A DNA stretch of 64,000 nucleotides from Pseudomonadota bacterium (GCA_023435725.1 JAEYRD010000017.1:12032-76031); one strand, 5' to 3'. Numbered from the stretch's first letter, positions 17,185-26,978 are shown. A program made the numbers and translations. Notes: generated by a model not told the origin, from the sequence alone.

Positions 17185-18267
17185 CTACGGCTTGGCGGCG
17201 GGTTGGATCACCTGCTGATCGACGAGGGCAAGGTGCCCGGGCAGCGAACCGGCGCGCAGCATCATGGCAACACTGCTAGCTTCCTCGAGGGTGAAATTGC
17301 CGGAGATCTGGCCCGAGCCGCCGGTGATGGGCTCGCGGATCACGGGCGCGGAGATCACCTTGCCATCGAGCACGATGGCGAAGGGTTTTCCGATGTTCTC
17401 TTCCGTGACGTGGGCGAAGCGCCGCGTGCCGCGGCCGTTGAAGCGGAAGGAGGCGATCGGGTCCTTCGTGCCGCTCGCAAATCCCGGGCCCGCATAGCGG
17501 ATGTCGTCGCCGTCGAGCGCGCTGTCCTTCGCAACCAGATAGGGTTGCTTGTCCTTGGAGCCGAGCAGGACTTCCGTGCCCGCGGGCGGCGTGCCCGATT
17601 GTGCCTGCTCCGCCGGCATCGAAAGATCGATCAGGCGGAAGCTGACCGTGACCTTCCTGGCGAAGATCGCAGTGACGCGCTCGGGCTCCATCACATCAGG
17701 CAGGAAGATACGGATGCGGTCCGTCCTATCCGGCTGGACGCTGGCGAGTTTGACGCCGGCGTCCTTGAGGCGCTGCTCGATCATGGCGATGGCGTCTTCG
17801 ATTAGATCGTGCAACCGTGCGGCGGATGCGGCATCGGTCGGAGCGAGCCTGACCAGTCCGTCGCCGCCGTCGATCACGGTGAGGGCATGCGTGGGCAGCC
17901 CCTCCGCGGCTGACGCGAGTTTGTGCGCGAGTTGTTCGCGGCCTTTGGTGTCTGCGATCTTCACTTCGACGCAGCCGTCTCGGATCGAAAGGCCGGAGAA
18001 GGCGATACGGCCCTCGCGCAGGTTCTTGTAGACGTCGTCGCGCAGGTCCGTGATAACGGCCTCGCGCAGGCCGTCGCTGTCGACCCTGTAGACGATCCGC
18101 GAGCCGCCCAGCTTCTCCATCATGTTGCCGACATAGGCCGAGATCTTCGCGCGCATCTTGTCGAGCTGCGTCTCGTCGGCGAGCACGGTGCGGGGCAGGG
18201 CGATCGCCGACGCCATGGCGAGCGCGGCGATCAGCCGCGTGATCCGGTCCCGCAGGGGCATGGTCAT
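17185..18267 (-). CDS. Exported SecD P1-head-like protein without the membrane domain
   Basis: The 360-residue protein has a signal peptide (ending about residue 30 at TVLADE) and a C-terminal half like the periplasmic P1 domain of SecD: DIRYAGPGF, FNGRGTRRFAHVTEENIGKP, FAIVLDGKVISAPVIREPIT, GSGQISGNFTLEEASSVAMM and LRAGSLPGHL. SecD normally continues into six membrane helices; here the protein stops. GAGGA lies 5 nt before the ATG at 18267. No secF is adjacent. It may be a free-standing periplasmic chaperone-like derivative; function unproven. Confidence 0.72.
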   Translation of the reverse strand: MTMPLRDRITRLIAALAMASAIALPRTVLADETQLDKMRAKISAYVGNMMEKLGGSRIVYRVDSDGLREAVITDLRDDVYKNLREGRIAFSGLSIRDGCVEVKIADTKGREQLAHKLASAAEGLPTHALTVIDGGDGLVRLAPTDAASAARLHDLIEDAIAMIEQRLKDAGVKLASVQPDRTDRIRIFLPDVMEPERVTAIFARKVTVSFRLIDLSMPAEQAQSGTPPAGTEVLLGSKDKQPYLVAKDSALDGDDIRYAGPGFASGTKDPIASFRFNGRGTRRFAHVTEENIGKPFAIVLDGKVISAPVIREPITGGSGQISGNFTLEEASSVAMMLRAGSLPGHLALVDQQVIQPAAKP

Positions 18268-18400
18268 GGTGTCCTCGCGCGTCACGGCAGGGCCTTGACT
18301 GGCGGCTCCGCTGCCAGTCGTTGGTCCCGTGATCGCGCGAGGAGGTTCAATCGGCAGGCCGCACGAAGCAGTCGGCGGCCGGTTTTACCGCTGTAACGCC

Positions 18401-19150
18401 CTAGATGACCCGCTCGATGTGGACGCAGCGGCAGTCCATTTCATAGTCGAGGCCGACCACCGGCGGCCGGTTGAAGTGCCAGGTCAGGCCATGGCGCAGC
18501 ACGCCCCGGCGCCCGAGCTCGCTCGCGAGGAACGGGTGGATGTCGTGCACGGTATAGAGCTGCACGCCGGTGGTGTCGCGCCAGGAGCCTCCAAAGGCGC
18601 TCATCCGGCGCTCCATCTCGCCGAGCACATACTTGGCCTTTTCGTGCATGCCTTCCGGGCTGGTGTCGCCCAGCCGCACCGTGTGGTCGCGATAGTTCGC
18701 CTTGCCTTCCACGGACTCTCCGCTACCGGCGACGACGAAAGATGGTGCCGCGTCCTTGGCCGGTACAGTAAAGGAGAACGCGTGGAAGCTCGGCTCGGCG
18801 GGCGGGTCGATTTCCGGACAGACGTTGCTGCGTGCAACCGGATTGACGCCGTCCTTCATGATGCCCCATTCGATCAGGGTCTTGATGTAGATCTCGTTGA
18901 AGGCCTTGAAACCTTCTTCGGTGAACGGCGCGGGCGAACGTAGCTCGCAGCTGCCGAACGCGGTCAGTGGCCGGCCGGCCTGTTTCAGGATCTCGGCGAT
19001 CCGTGCAAAGCCTGCCTTCAGCGGCACCGGATCGGCGAAGCGCACGCGCTCGATCGAGAAACCGGGCAGGGCGGCGATGCCGCAGGAATACTGGCTGACG
19101 CCCGGCATGAAACGGTAGCCGCTGTTGGGGGCTTCGACGGTGCTGATCAT
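18401..19150 (-). CDS. RidA/YjgF-like protein in a liv operon
   Basis: The 249-residue soluble protein starts MISTVEAPNSGYRFMPGVSQ. It appears to contain two RidA-like halves (KAGFARIAEILKQAGRPL early, HEKAKYVLGEMERRMSAFGG later), each a long helix packed on strands. RidA relatives hydrolyse imines or deaminate aminomuconates. It follows livF by 46 bp on the same strand and so closes the transporter operon, suggesting it acts on the imported compound. The family call is from general resemblance only. Confidence 0.45.
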   Translation of the reverse strand: MISTVEAPNSGYRFMPGVSQYSCGIAALPGFSIERVRFADPVPLKAGFARIAEILKQAGRPLTAFGSCELRSPAPFTEEGFKAFNEIYIKTLIEWGIMKDGVNPVARSNVCPEIDPPAEPSFHAFSFTVPAKDAAPSFVVAGSGESVEGKANYRDHTVRLGDTSPEGMHEKAKYVLGEMERRMSAFGGSWRDTTGVQLYTVHDIHPFLASELGRRGVLRHGLTWHFNRPPVVGLDYEMDCRCVHIERVI

Positions 19151-19196
19151 GATGTCTCTCTTGAGCTGATCGGAATCGAACGGTCGGTTGGCGTGC

Positions 19197-19928
19197 TCAC
19201 TCCTGGAGCACGCCGAGATAGGCGTCGCGCACGATCGGGTCTGCGAGCAGCTCGGTGCCCGAGCCTTCGCGAACGATGCGCCCCATGTCCATGACGAACG
19301 CGTGGTGACAGAGGTCGAGCGCGGTGGTGACATCCTGCTCGACCAGCAGGATCGACGTGCCTCTCGCGTTGAGGGCGCGGAGTGCGTCCACAAGCTGCTC
19401 GACCAGAAGCGGCGAGAGCCCCAGGGACAATTCATCGATCATGAGCAGAAGCGGCGCACTCATCAGGCCGCGGCCGATGGCGCACATCTGCTGTTCGCCG
19501 CCCGACAGTGTCGCAGCCGCCTGGCGTCGCCGCTCACGAAGCCGGGGAAACGTGGCGTAGATCTGGTCCAGGTCTCTGGCGACCGCGGCCCGGCCGTCCT
19601 TGCGCAGATAGGCGCCCATCAGCAGATTTTCCTCGACGCTCATCGCGCCGAACAGCCGCCGTCCCTCCGGCACATGCACGATGCCGTGGCTGAGGATTTC
19701 CGCAGCGCTGTCGCCGGTGAGGTCGCGGCCCTCCGAGGAGCAGTTGCCCGCGGACATCGGGATCAGGCCGGAGAGCACCCGCATCAGGGTGGATTTGCCG
19801 GCGCCGTTGGATCCGATCAGAGCCGTGATCTCGCCGCGGCGCACGGCGATGTCGATGCCCCAGAGCACCTGGATCTCGCCATAGCCGGCGCATAGCCCCT
19901 TGGTTTCCAGGATCAGCGAGCTAGCCAT
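19197..19928 (-). CDS. livF: Branched-chain-type ABC transporter ATPase LivF (cluster 1)
   Basis: The 243-residue ATPase has Walker A GSNGAGKST, signature ATLSGGEQQMCAIGRGLM and Walker B LLLMIDELSLGLSP, with the short LivF architecture. The usual Glu-Pro after Walker B Asp reads DELS. It pairs with LivG under the LivHM channel. The start overlaps the end of livG by 8 bp. The imported substrate may be an amino acid, amide or aromatic acid. Confidence 0.9.
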   Translation of the reverse strand: MASSLILETKGLCAGYGEIQVLWGIDIAVRRGEITALIGSNGAGKSTLMRVLSGLIPMSAGNCSSEGRDLTGDSAAEILSHGIVHVPEGRRLFGAMSVEENLLMGAYLRKDGRAAVARDLDQIYATFPRLRERRRQAAATLSGGEQQMCAIGRGLMSAPLLLMIDELSLGLSPLLVEQLVDALRALNARGTSILLVEQDVTTALDLCHHAFVMDMGRIVREGSGTELLADPIVRDAYLGVLQE

Positions 19929-20670
19929 GGCTGGCGCTCCGCTGCGCGTATTTCTGCCCGAGATAGGCTTCGACCACCGCGGGATTGCTGATGACCTCGC
20001 GCGGTACGCCGTCGGCGATGAGCTTTCCGTTGTGCAGGACGACGATGCGGGTGCAGACGTTGAGCACGACCTTCATGAGATGCTCGATCATCACGATGGT
20101 GATGCCGCCGGCGGCAAGCTCGTGGATCAGCGTGGTGGCGCGTTCGACCTCGGCGCTGTTGAGACCGGCGTTGACCTCGTCGAGAAACAGCAGCTTCGGT
20201 TTCATGGCAAGCGCCTTGGCGAGTTCGAGTCGCTTGCGCATCGCAAGGGTGAGCGTGGCGGCCGGCTGAGAGGCCTGCGCCTCGAGCCCGACGAAAACGA
20301 GATGCTCGCGCGCCGCGTCGCGTGCCGCCTTCAGGCTCGCGCCCGGCTGAGAGAACAACGCGGCGGCAGCGACATTGTCGAGCGCAGTGAATTCAGCGAA
20401 GGGCTGTACGATCTGGAAGGTTCGCGACAGGCCGAAACGGGCGGCCTGATAGGTCTTGATGCGCGTGATATCGGTGCCGTCGAAGGTCACGGTGCCGGAA
20501 TTGGCGGGTGTGACGCCGCAAATCGTGTTCACCAGCGTGGTCTTGCCGGCGCCATTCGGGCCGATCAGGCCGAGGACCTCACCCCTGGCGACGGACAGCG
20601 TGACGTCGCGCAGCGCCTGGAGACCGGAGAAGTGGCGCGACACGCCGTCGAGGCGGAGAAGCTCAGGCAT
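19921..20670 (-). CDS. livG: Branched-chain-type ABC transporter ATPase LivG (cluster 1)
   Basis: The 249-residue ATPase has Walker A GPNGAGKTT, TFQIVQPFAEFTALDNV, a weakly conserved signature region (PAATLTLAMRKRLELAKALA in place of LSxGxxR) and Walker B LLFLDEVNAGLNSAE. The LivG-type C-terminus EAYLGQKY is present. It overlaps both neighbours by 8 bp, so the operon is translationally coupled. Confidence 0.9.
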   Translation of the reverse strand: MPELLRLDGVSRHFSGLQALRDVTLSVARGEVLGLIGPNGAGKTTLVNTICGVTPANSGTVTFDGTDITRIKTYQAARFGLSRTFQIVQPFAEFTALDNVAAAALFSQPGASLKAARDAAREHLVFVGLEAQASQPAATLTLAMRKRLELAKALAMKPKLLFLDEVNAGLNSAEVERATTLIHELAAGGITIVMIEHLMKVVLNVCTRIVVLHNGKLIADGVPREVISNPAVVEAYLGQKYAQRSASHG

Positions 20671-21598
20671 GCTTAGGCCTCCGCCACAACCGGTCGGCGC
20701 GCAGCGAGCTCAGCCCGTGCGGGAGAAACAGGAGCAGGAGCACGATGAGCAGGCCGAGCACGCCGGTGTGGATCTGGATGTAGTTGCGCCAGACCACCTC
20801 TTCGAGGCCGAGATACAGGAAGGCGCCGCAGGCGACGCCCAGGGGCGAGCCCAGGCCGCCCATCAGCGCCATGACGATCGGCTTGACCGAGTAGAGCACG
20901 TCGAACACGTCGGATGGATCGATATAGTGGACCCAGGCTGCGTAGATTCCGCCGGCCGCGCTGACGAAGCAGGCCGACAGGCCGAAGGCGGCGGCCTTGT
21001 AGAGCGTGGTATTGAGCCCGACCATGCTGGAGGCCGTCTCGTTCTGCCGGATGCAGGCGAGTGCGAAGCCGAGTTTCGATCCGCCGACGATGATCGCCAT
21101 CAGCGCGGTCGCGAGCAGCACGCCCCACATCGCGAAGAAGAAGAAGGTCGCCTCCGCCATGACGCCGGAACCGGCGGCGAGCGGGATGTTGAGGCCCATA
21201 CCGCCGCCGGTGAGATCGGTGGCGTTGTTGACGAGTTCGCGCAGCACTTCGGCCAGCGACAGGCTGGCGATGGCGAAATAGTGCCCGCGCAGCCGCAGCA
21301 GCACGGCGCCGAGTGCGCCGGCCGCAACGCACGCGCTCAGCGTGGCAAACGTGATCGCCGCCCATAGCGGCCATCCGTAGCCGAGCAGGACGCCGGCGGC
21401 ATAGGCGCCGTAGCCGAAGAAGGCGGCGGTCGCGAATGACGGATAGCCGGCGAGCCCGCCCACGATGTTCCAGGATAGCGCCAGCACGGCATAGAGGCAG
21501 GCGATGGTACCAAGCCGCAGCGCATAGGCGCCGCCGAACAGCGGCAGCGCCGCCACGCAGGCGATCAGGATCAGCAGCGCGATGTTGCTCCGGGTCAT
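20663..21598 (-). CDS. livM: Branched-chain-type ABC transporter permease LivM (cluster 1)
   Basis: The 311-residue permease has eight to nine hydrophobic helices and the LivM hallmarks: LSWNIVGGLAGYPSFATAAF near the N-terminus, LRLRGHYFAIASLSLAEVLR, the DLTGGGMGLNIPL loop and the C-terminal GGLGSPLGVACGAF. It overlaps livG by 8 bp and livH by 4 bp. Confidence 0.9.
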   Translation of the reverse strand: MTRSNIALLILIACVAALPLFGGAYALRLGTIACLYAVLALSWNIVGGLAGYPSFATAAFFGYGAYAAGVLLGYGWPLWAAITFATLSACVAAGALGAVLLRLRGHYFAIASLSLAEVLRELVNNATDLTGGGMGLNIPLAAGSGVMAEATFFFFAMWGVLLATALMAIIVGGSKLGFALACIRQNETASSMVGLNTTLYKAAAFGLSACFVSAAGGIYAAWVHYIDPSDVFDVLYSVKPIVMALMGGLGSPLGVACGAFLYLGLEEVVWRNYIQIHTGVLGLLIVLLLLFLPHGLSSLRADRLWRRPKHA

Positions 21599-22461
21599 TC
21601 GAACCCCTTGCGGCCAACCAGACCCTGCGGCCGCAGGATCAGGAAGACGATCAGCAGGACGAAGGACAGCGTCGTCGCATGCGACGGGCCGAAGAAGGTC
21701 GATCCCACGCTCTCGACCAGCGCCAGCAATAGCCCGCCGGCGAGCGCGCCGGACACGCTGCCGAGGCCGCCGAGCACGCAGACAACGAAGGCCTTGCCGA
21801 GATAGGCCGACGACGTCAGCGGCGAGATCGGGAAGATGAGCGCCATCAGCACGCCGGCGCAGCCTGCGAGCGCCGCGCCGAGGCCAAAGGCGACGGCGTA
21901 GATCGATGGGACGTTGACGCCCATCAGCACGGCGGCATCGCGGTCGAGCCGCACTGCGACGATGGCGCGGCCGATCCGGGACTGGCGCAACAGAATGTAC
22001 AGCAGGCCGGTCAGCGCAAGGGCCGCCACGGTCGCAATCAGGCGGTCGACAGGCACGACGACATCAAGGATCGAGATCGATCCCAGCGAGGGCGTCAGCG
22101 TCAGCTTCCGATAGTCGGCCTTGAAGAAATAGATCATCGCGTTGTTGAGGATCAGATCGAGGCCGAACGTCAGCGTCAGCGTGACCAGCACGGGAGCCGT
22201 GATGACGCGGTTGAGGATCAGGCGTTGCAGCACGTAGCCGAGCGCGAAGAACAGCGGGGCCGCAACGATGACCGCGTACCAGGGCGACAGGTGCAGGGCA
22301 TTGTAGAGCCCGAGCGCGAGATAGGCGCCGAGCACGATGAAGGAGCCGTGGATCAGGTTGATGACGTTAAGGACGCCCCAGACCAGGGAAAAGCCAATCG
22401 CGATACAGGCGTAGAGGCAGCCCAGAACGAGTGCGTTGATCAGGATCTGGGCGGCTTGCAT
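21595..22461 (-). CDS. livH: Branched-chain-type ABC transporter permease LivH (cluster 1)
   Basis: The 288-residue permease has the LivH pattern: ALVLGCLYACIAIGFSLVWG, NLIHGSFIVLGAY, and the C-terminal CVLGGLGSVSGALAGGLLLA coupling region. It overlaps livM by 4 bp (ATGA-type) and lies 127 bp after the substrate-binding protein gene. Confidence 0.9.
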   Translation of the reverse strand: MQAAQILINALVLGCLYACIAIGFSLVWGVLNVINLIHGSFIVLGAYLALGLYNALHLSPWYAVIVAAPLFFALGYVLQRLILNRVITAPVLVTLTLTFGLDLILNNAMIYFFKADYRKLTLTPSLGSISILDVVVPVDRLIATVAALALTGLLYILLRQSRIGRAIVAVRLDRDAAVLMGVNVPSIYAVAFGLGAALAGCAGVLMALIFPISPLTSSAYLGKAFVVCVLGGLGSVSGALAGGLLLALVESVGSTFFGPSHATTLSFVLLIVFLILRPQGLVGRKGFE

Positions 22462-22588
22462 GAGGTTCGTTGTGTCTCGATTGCGATGCTGTTGTTCACG
22501 AACCGGTCCTGCGGCAGGACGGCAGCCCGGGTGACGTGCGGGGCTGCCTGGTTGCGCGCAGGAAGCGGACGACTGGCCGAGGCGCGGC

Positions 22589-23809
22589 TCAGTTAACGCC
22601 GACCTTCAGATCGCCCTGCTGGATGGCCTGCGGGAACAGCACGACCGGCTTTCCGCCCTGGATCTGGAAGACCGGCGGATCAAGCGAGTTGATCTGGCCG
22701 TTGGCGCCGAACTTCACGGGACCGAAGAAGGTGACGACGTCGAGCTTGGCGAGCTCGTCGCGTACCTTGTCGCGGTCGAGCGAGCCGGCCTTTTCGATCG
22801 CCATCTGGAACAGCGCGCCGCAGAGTGCTGCGGAGGCCTGTCCGTAGTCGGGCTCGCTGTTGTACTTGGTCTTGAACAGCTTCACGAAATTGGCAGTCGT
22901 GCCGAAGATATCCTTGCCCTGATATTGCTCGGCGGGATGCCACCAGGCGGCACTGGAGACGTTCTCGGCCGCAGGTCCCAGCGCATCGATGAATTCCTGG
23001 TAGGCGGGGCCGGCGATCATCGTGACCACGGGCGCCTTCATCTGCTGGTCGGCCATCTGCTTGCGGACGAGCAGCAGATCGTTGGTGTAGCCGGTGACGA
23101 AGACCCACTGCGGCGCCAGCGACTTGATCTGCGACAGGGCCGCCGAATGATCGAGCGTGCCGATCGCATATTTCTCGAAGTAGACGACCTCGTAGCCTTC
23201 CGCCTTCGCCGACTTCTCCATTTCCTGCGCGATTGCGAGCGGGAACAGGTCGTTGCGGGCGAGGATCGCGACCTTCTTCACCTCGGGCACCTTGGCCTTG
23301 ATCATCTTGGTCAGCGGGGTGGTGAGCGTGTCGTTCGGCGTAAAGGTCCCGAACAGGTATTTGTAGCCCTGGTCGTAGACCTGCGCTGAGGAGGCGGTCG
23401 CGGCCAGCGTAGGCACCTTGTACTTCTCGGAGACGGTGCTGGCGGCCTTCGCCGCGCCCGAGCCGAAGGCGCCGAACATGAAGTTCACGTTGTCCTGGGT
23501 GATCATCTGCTCGGTGGCCTGCACCGCGCGCGGCGTGTTCGACTGATAATCGGTGTAGACGATCTGCACCTTGTACTTCTTGCCGCCGACCGAGATGCCG
23601 CCGGCCTTGTTGGCCTGCTCGGCCCAGAGATCGTAACCCTGCTGCTGCTTGACCGCCTCGGGGGCCAGTGCACCGGTGATCGGCAGCGGCGCGCCGAAGC
23701 GGATGACGTCCTCGGCGGAGGCCGCGGAGATCTGCGCTCCCAGCGCCAGCACAGCAGCGCACAGCGGGAGGGCTTTGCGAGCGCGGCGAGCAACCCACGA
23801 CTGATTCAT
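22589..23809 (-). CDS. ABC transporter substrate-binding protein, LivK family (cluster 1)
   Basis: The 406-residue periplasmic protein has a signal peptide (about 1-32, ending ISAASA). Type I binding-protein features are VIRFGAPLPITGALAPEAVK, the GGISVGGKKYKVQIVYTDYQ stretch and IAGPAYQEFIDALG. It is the first gene of the operon running to the RidA-like gene and is divergent from a LysR regulator 169 bp away. The ligand cannot be read from sequence. Confidence 0.9.
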   Translation of the reverse strand: MNQSWVARRARKALPLCAAVLALGAQISAASAEDVIRFGAPLPITGALAPEAVKQQQGYDLWAEQANKAGGISVGGKKYKVQIVYTDYQSNTPRAVQATEQMITQDNVNFMFGAFGSGAAKAASTVSEKYKVPTLAATASSAQVYDQGYKYLFGTFTPNDTLTTPLTKMIKAKVPEVKKVAILARNDLFPLAIAQEMEKSAKAEGYEVVYFEKYAIGTLDHSAALSQIKSLAPQWVFVTGYTNDLLLVRKQMADQQMKAPVVTMIAGPAYQEFIDALGPAAENVSSAAWWHPAEQYQGKDIFGTTANFVKLFKTKYNSEPDYGQASAALCGALFQMAIEKAGSLDRDKVRDELAKLDVVTFFGPVKFGANGQINSLDPPVFQIQGGKPVVLFPQAIQQGDLKVGVN

Positions 23810-23978
23810 CTCAGGAATTCTCCATGGCGGTCTCTCTGCGAACAAGCATTGCAAATCCACCATTCGAATAAAAGCATTGAAATTAGAGGTCTTGGGTCGA
23901 ATAATTAGAACGCTAGCCAACCGCCTGCCGCCCCGTTGGGCAGGACGCGGGGTTGGCTTCGTGAGAGAAGGCCCACCG

Positions 23979-24881
23979 GTGATCGAGTCTGCCGCCATCC
24001 GTTATTTCCGCGAAGTGACCGAAAGCGGCTCGATCAAGCAGGCCGCAACGGCGCTCCGGATCGCGCCGAGTGCGATCAGCCGGCAGGTCCAGGCGCTCGA
24101 AGAGGAGTTGTCGGTCAAGCTGTTCGAGCGCGGGGCGCGAGGCATGGTGCTGACCGATGCCGGCCGGTTGCTCTATCGCTATGCAGTCGAGAACCGCCAC
24201 CAGCTCGACGGCATCCGGGTCAAGGTGCAGGAATTCGAGACGATGCGTCGCGGCCAGGTCAAGTTCGCGACCGTCGAGGGCATGACGACGCACTTCCTGT
24301 CCAATTTCGTGATCGACCTGTCCGCCGACTATCCCGGCATCTCGACATCGATGACCGTGGTCGGTTCGCGCGCCGTCGCCGAGATGGTCAGCCGCAACGA
24401 AGTCGATCTCGGGCTGGTGTTCGGACGCGCACCGCGCCGCGAACTGATCGAGCTTGCGCGCATGCGCCAGTCGCTGTGTCTGATCGTGTCGCCGAAGCAC
24501 TCGCTGGCCTACCGCGAGAGCTGCTCGGTCAAGGAGTTCGCCGGCCTGCGCGTGGTGGTGCCAGATCCATCCTTCGGCATCCGCCAGGAGATCGACCGTG
24601 CCTGCGCCAATGCCAAGGTGCGGCTGGAGATCTGCGCCGAGACGAACTCGCTGGCCTTTGCTCAGACGCTGGCTGCGCGCACGGATCTGGCGACCTTCCT
24701 GCCGCGTGATACCGCAACGCCTTCGATCGAGGCGGGCCGACTGGTCGCCGTCCCCTTGCGCGACAAGCGGCTGGAAGCGACGCAGGTGACGCTGGTGCAG
24801 CTCGCCACCCGCAATTTGTCGCCCTCGTGCAGGCTGGTCGCGGACCTGCTGATCGGAAGGATGAAGGCCTCGCGCGAGTAG
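23979..24881 (+). CDS. LysR family transcriptional regulator
   Basis: The 300-residue regulator has an N-terminal winged helix (IRYFREVTESGSIKQAATAL, RIAPSAISRQVQALEEELSV, KLFERGARGMVLTDAGRLLY) and a C-terminal effector-binding domain. A GTG at 23979 with AGAAGG upstream gives the normal start; the ORF runs 34 codons further. It is divergent from the transporter operon, so it probably controls it. The gap contains two CGAATAA direct repeats that could belong to its binding site. Confidence 0.9.
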   Translation: MIESAAIRYFREVTESGSIKQAATALRIAPSAISRQVQALEEELSVKLFERGARGMVLTDAGRLLYRYAVENRHQLDGIRVKVQEFETMRRGQVKFATVEGMTTHFLSNFVIDLSADYPGISTSMTVVGSRAVAEMVSRNEVDLGLVFGRAPRRELIELARMRQSLCLIVSPKHSLAYRESCSVKEFAGLRVVVPDPSFGIRQEIDRACANAKVRLEICAETNSLAFAQTLAARTDLATFLPRDTATPSIEAGRLVAVPLRDKRLEATQVTLVQLATRNLSPSCRLVADLLIGRMKASRE

Positions 24882-25070
24882 CGTGGCTCGCGTGCCGGCC
24901 CCTGACGGTTAATTGTGAACCGGTCGTTTCGTACTCGTCCAGCCATGGACGAACGCCAAATCATCCCTCATTGTGTTGCCGCTCGACTGGCAAATCGGTC
25001 GGGGTCTCGCCTGAACCAAGATGTCAAAAGACAACGGGCGGGGAAATGCACTGAGGGAGGACGGAATTCC

Positions 25071-26978
25071 ATGGCGGGCATCCACACGCTCGATCGGCTC
25101 ATTGGCAACGACTATCCGGACCTGGCGACGGACGCGGAGGTCCGCGCCTTCGAGCAGGTCCCTTACGCCGATCGCGTTGCGGCCGAGAGCACCTATGATG
25201 CGATCAAGCTCGGCGCTGCGCGCAATCCCGACGGTGCGGCGATCCAGTTCCTGCAAAATGCCGATCCGGCCGACACGCCGGTCGTGGTCACCTACCGCGA
25301 TTTCATCGCGCGCGTGACGCAAGCCGCTAACATGTTTCACGCGCTCGGCGCGGAGAAGGGCGACGTCATCAGCTTCATGCTGCCGCTGTTGCCCGATGCC
25401 TTCGTGACGCTGTTCGGCGCCGAGGCCGCGGGCATCGCCAATCCGGTCAATCCGCTGCTCGAGCCGCACCAGATTGCCGAGATCCTGGAGGCCGCGAATA
25501 CAAAAATCCTGGTGGCGCTCGGGCCGATGCCGGGCACCGACATCTGGCAGAAGGTCGAACAGATCCGCCCGCAGCTCAAGCACCTCAAGGCGATCGTGCA
25601 AGTGGCCGGCGGCGGCGATCCCGCCAACGGCATCTATGCGTTCAACGATCTGATCAAGCCGCAGCCGTCCGACCGGCTTGTCAGCGGGCGCAAGATTCTT
25701 GGCGGCGACGTCGCCGCCTATTTCCACACCGGAGGCACCACCGGCACGCCGAAGCTGGTGCGACACAGCCATGCCAACCAAGTCTATCAGGCCTGGGCGC
25801 TCAATTTGCTGCTGAAGTCGCAGCCCGGCGCCAACATGCTGTTCGGCATGCCGCTGTTTCACGTCGGCGGATCGTTGACGCAAGTGCTGCAGACGCTGTC
25901 GGCCGGCGGCTCGCTGGTCGTGCTGTCGCCGGGCGGCTGGCGCAATCCGAATGCGGTGAAGAACATCTGGGGGCTGGTCGAGCGGTTCAAGCCGGTGGCG
26001 CTGTCGAGCGTACCGACGGTGCTTGCCGCGACGCTCGCGGTGCCGCCGGGCAATGCCGACATCTCCAGCCTGCAATATGCCGCGGGTGGTGGCTCCGCGA
26101 TCCCCGTCGCCGTCGGCTCCGCGATCCAGGACAAGCTGAAGCTGCCGGTGGTCGAGGTCTACGGCATGACCGAGACGTCGAGCGTGCACACGCTCGCCTA
26201 TCAGTCGCGACCGATCCGGCTCGGCTCGGTCGGCCTGCCGATGCCCTATGCGCGCGTGCGCGTCGTACAGCTCGATGCCGACGGCCGCCTGATCCGCGAT
26301 TGCGCGCCTGACGAGATCGGCGTCGTGATCATGGCCGGGCCCGGCGTGTTCGGCGGCTATCTCAACGACGAGCACAACAAGGGCGCCTTCGTCGACGAGG
26401 TCTGGGTCAATTCCGGCGATCTCGGCCGGCTCGATGCCGACGGCTATCTCTGGATCACCGGCCGCGCCAAGGACCTCGTGATCCGCGGCGGCCACAACAT
26501 CGATCCGGCGCCGATCGAGGAGATCATGTTCCGCCATCCCGCCGTCGGCTTCGCCGCCGTGGTCGGCCAGCCCGACGCCTATGCCGGCGAGCTGCCGGTA
26601 GGGTACGTGCAGTTGAAGCCGGGCGCGAAGATCGAGCCGGGCGAGCTGGAAACCTGGGTGCGCGAGCGCACGCCGGAGCGCGCCGCCGTTCCGGTGCAGG
26701 TCATTGCGATCGATCCGATGCCGGTGACCGGCGTCGGCAAGGTGTTCAAGCCGCAGCTGCGCTGGGACGCAGCGCAACGCGTGTTCACCAAGGTGCTGAC
26801 GCCGTTGGCCGAGCGCGGCATCGACTGCAAGGTCAAGGTCGGCGCCCATGGCAGCCACGGCTCGATCGTCACGGTGACGCTCGCGGGGCTGCCGGCGGAC
26901 CAGCGCGAGGTGATAGCGGGCGAGGTGCACACGCTGCTCGCGCCGTTCGTGATGCGGCACGAGGTCGTGCAGGCGTAA
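25071..26978 (+). CDS. AMP-forming acyl-CoA synthetase
   Basis: The 635-residue enzyme activates a carboxylic acid to an acyl-CoA via an acyl-AMP. Visible motifs are the ATP loop YFHTGGTTGTPKL, VVEVYGMTETSS, and YLWITGRAKDLVIRGGHNID followed by a C-terminal extension of about 130 residues. The A10-type lysine can be placed in VGKVFKPQLRW. The ATG at 25071 follows GGGAGG; the longer ORF is rejected. It follows the LysR gene by 189 bp and may use the acid imported by the divergent transporter; this is inference. Confidence 0.85.
   Translation: MAGIHTLDRLIGNDYPDLATDAEVRAFEQVPYADRVAAESTYDAIKLGAARNPDGAAIQFLQNADPADTPVVVTYRDFIARVTQAANMFHALGAEKGDVISFMLPLLPDAFVTLFGAEAAGIANPVNPLLEPHQIAEILEAANTKILVALGPMPGTDIWQKVEQIRPQLKHLKAIVQVAGGGDPANGIYAFNDLIKPQPSDRLVSGRKILGGDVAAYFHTGGTTGTPKLVRHSHANQVYQAWALNLLLKSQPGANMLFGMPLFHVGGSLTQVLQTLSAGGSLVVLSPGGWRNPNAVKNIWGLVERFKPVALSSVPTVLAATLAVPPGNADISSLQYAAGGGSAIPVAVGSAIQDKLKLPVVEVYGMTETSSVHTLAYQSRPIRLGSVGLPMPYARVRVVQLDADGRLIRDCAPDEIGVVIMAGPGVFGGYLNDEHNKGAFVDEVWVNSGDLGRLDADGYLWITGRAKDLVIRGGHNIDPAPIEEIMFRHPAVGFAAVVGQPDAYAGELPVGYVQLKPGAKIEPGELETWVRERTPERAAVPVQVIAIDPMPVTGVGKVFKPQLRWDAAQRVFTKVLTPLAERGIDCKVKVGAHGSHGSIVTVTLAGLPADQREVIAGEVHTLLAPFVMRHEVVQA

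Noticed and set aside
18297..18319. 7-bp inverted repeat before the SecD-like gene as an operator or attenuator
   Set aside because: It is short and GC-rich, with no T-run or family match; chance is likely in this base composition.
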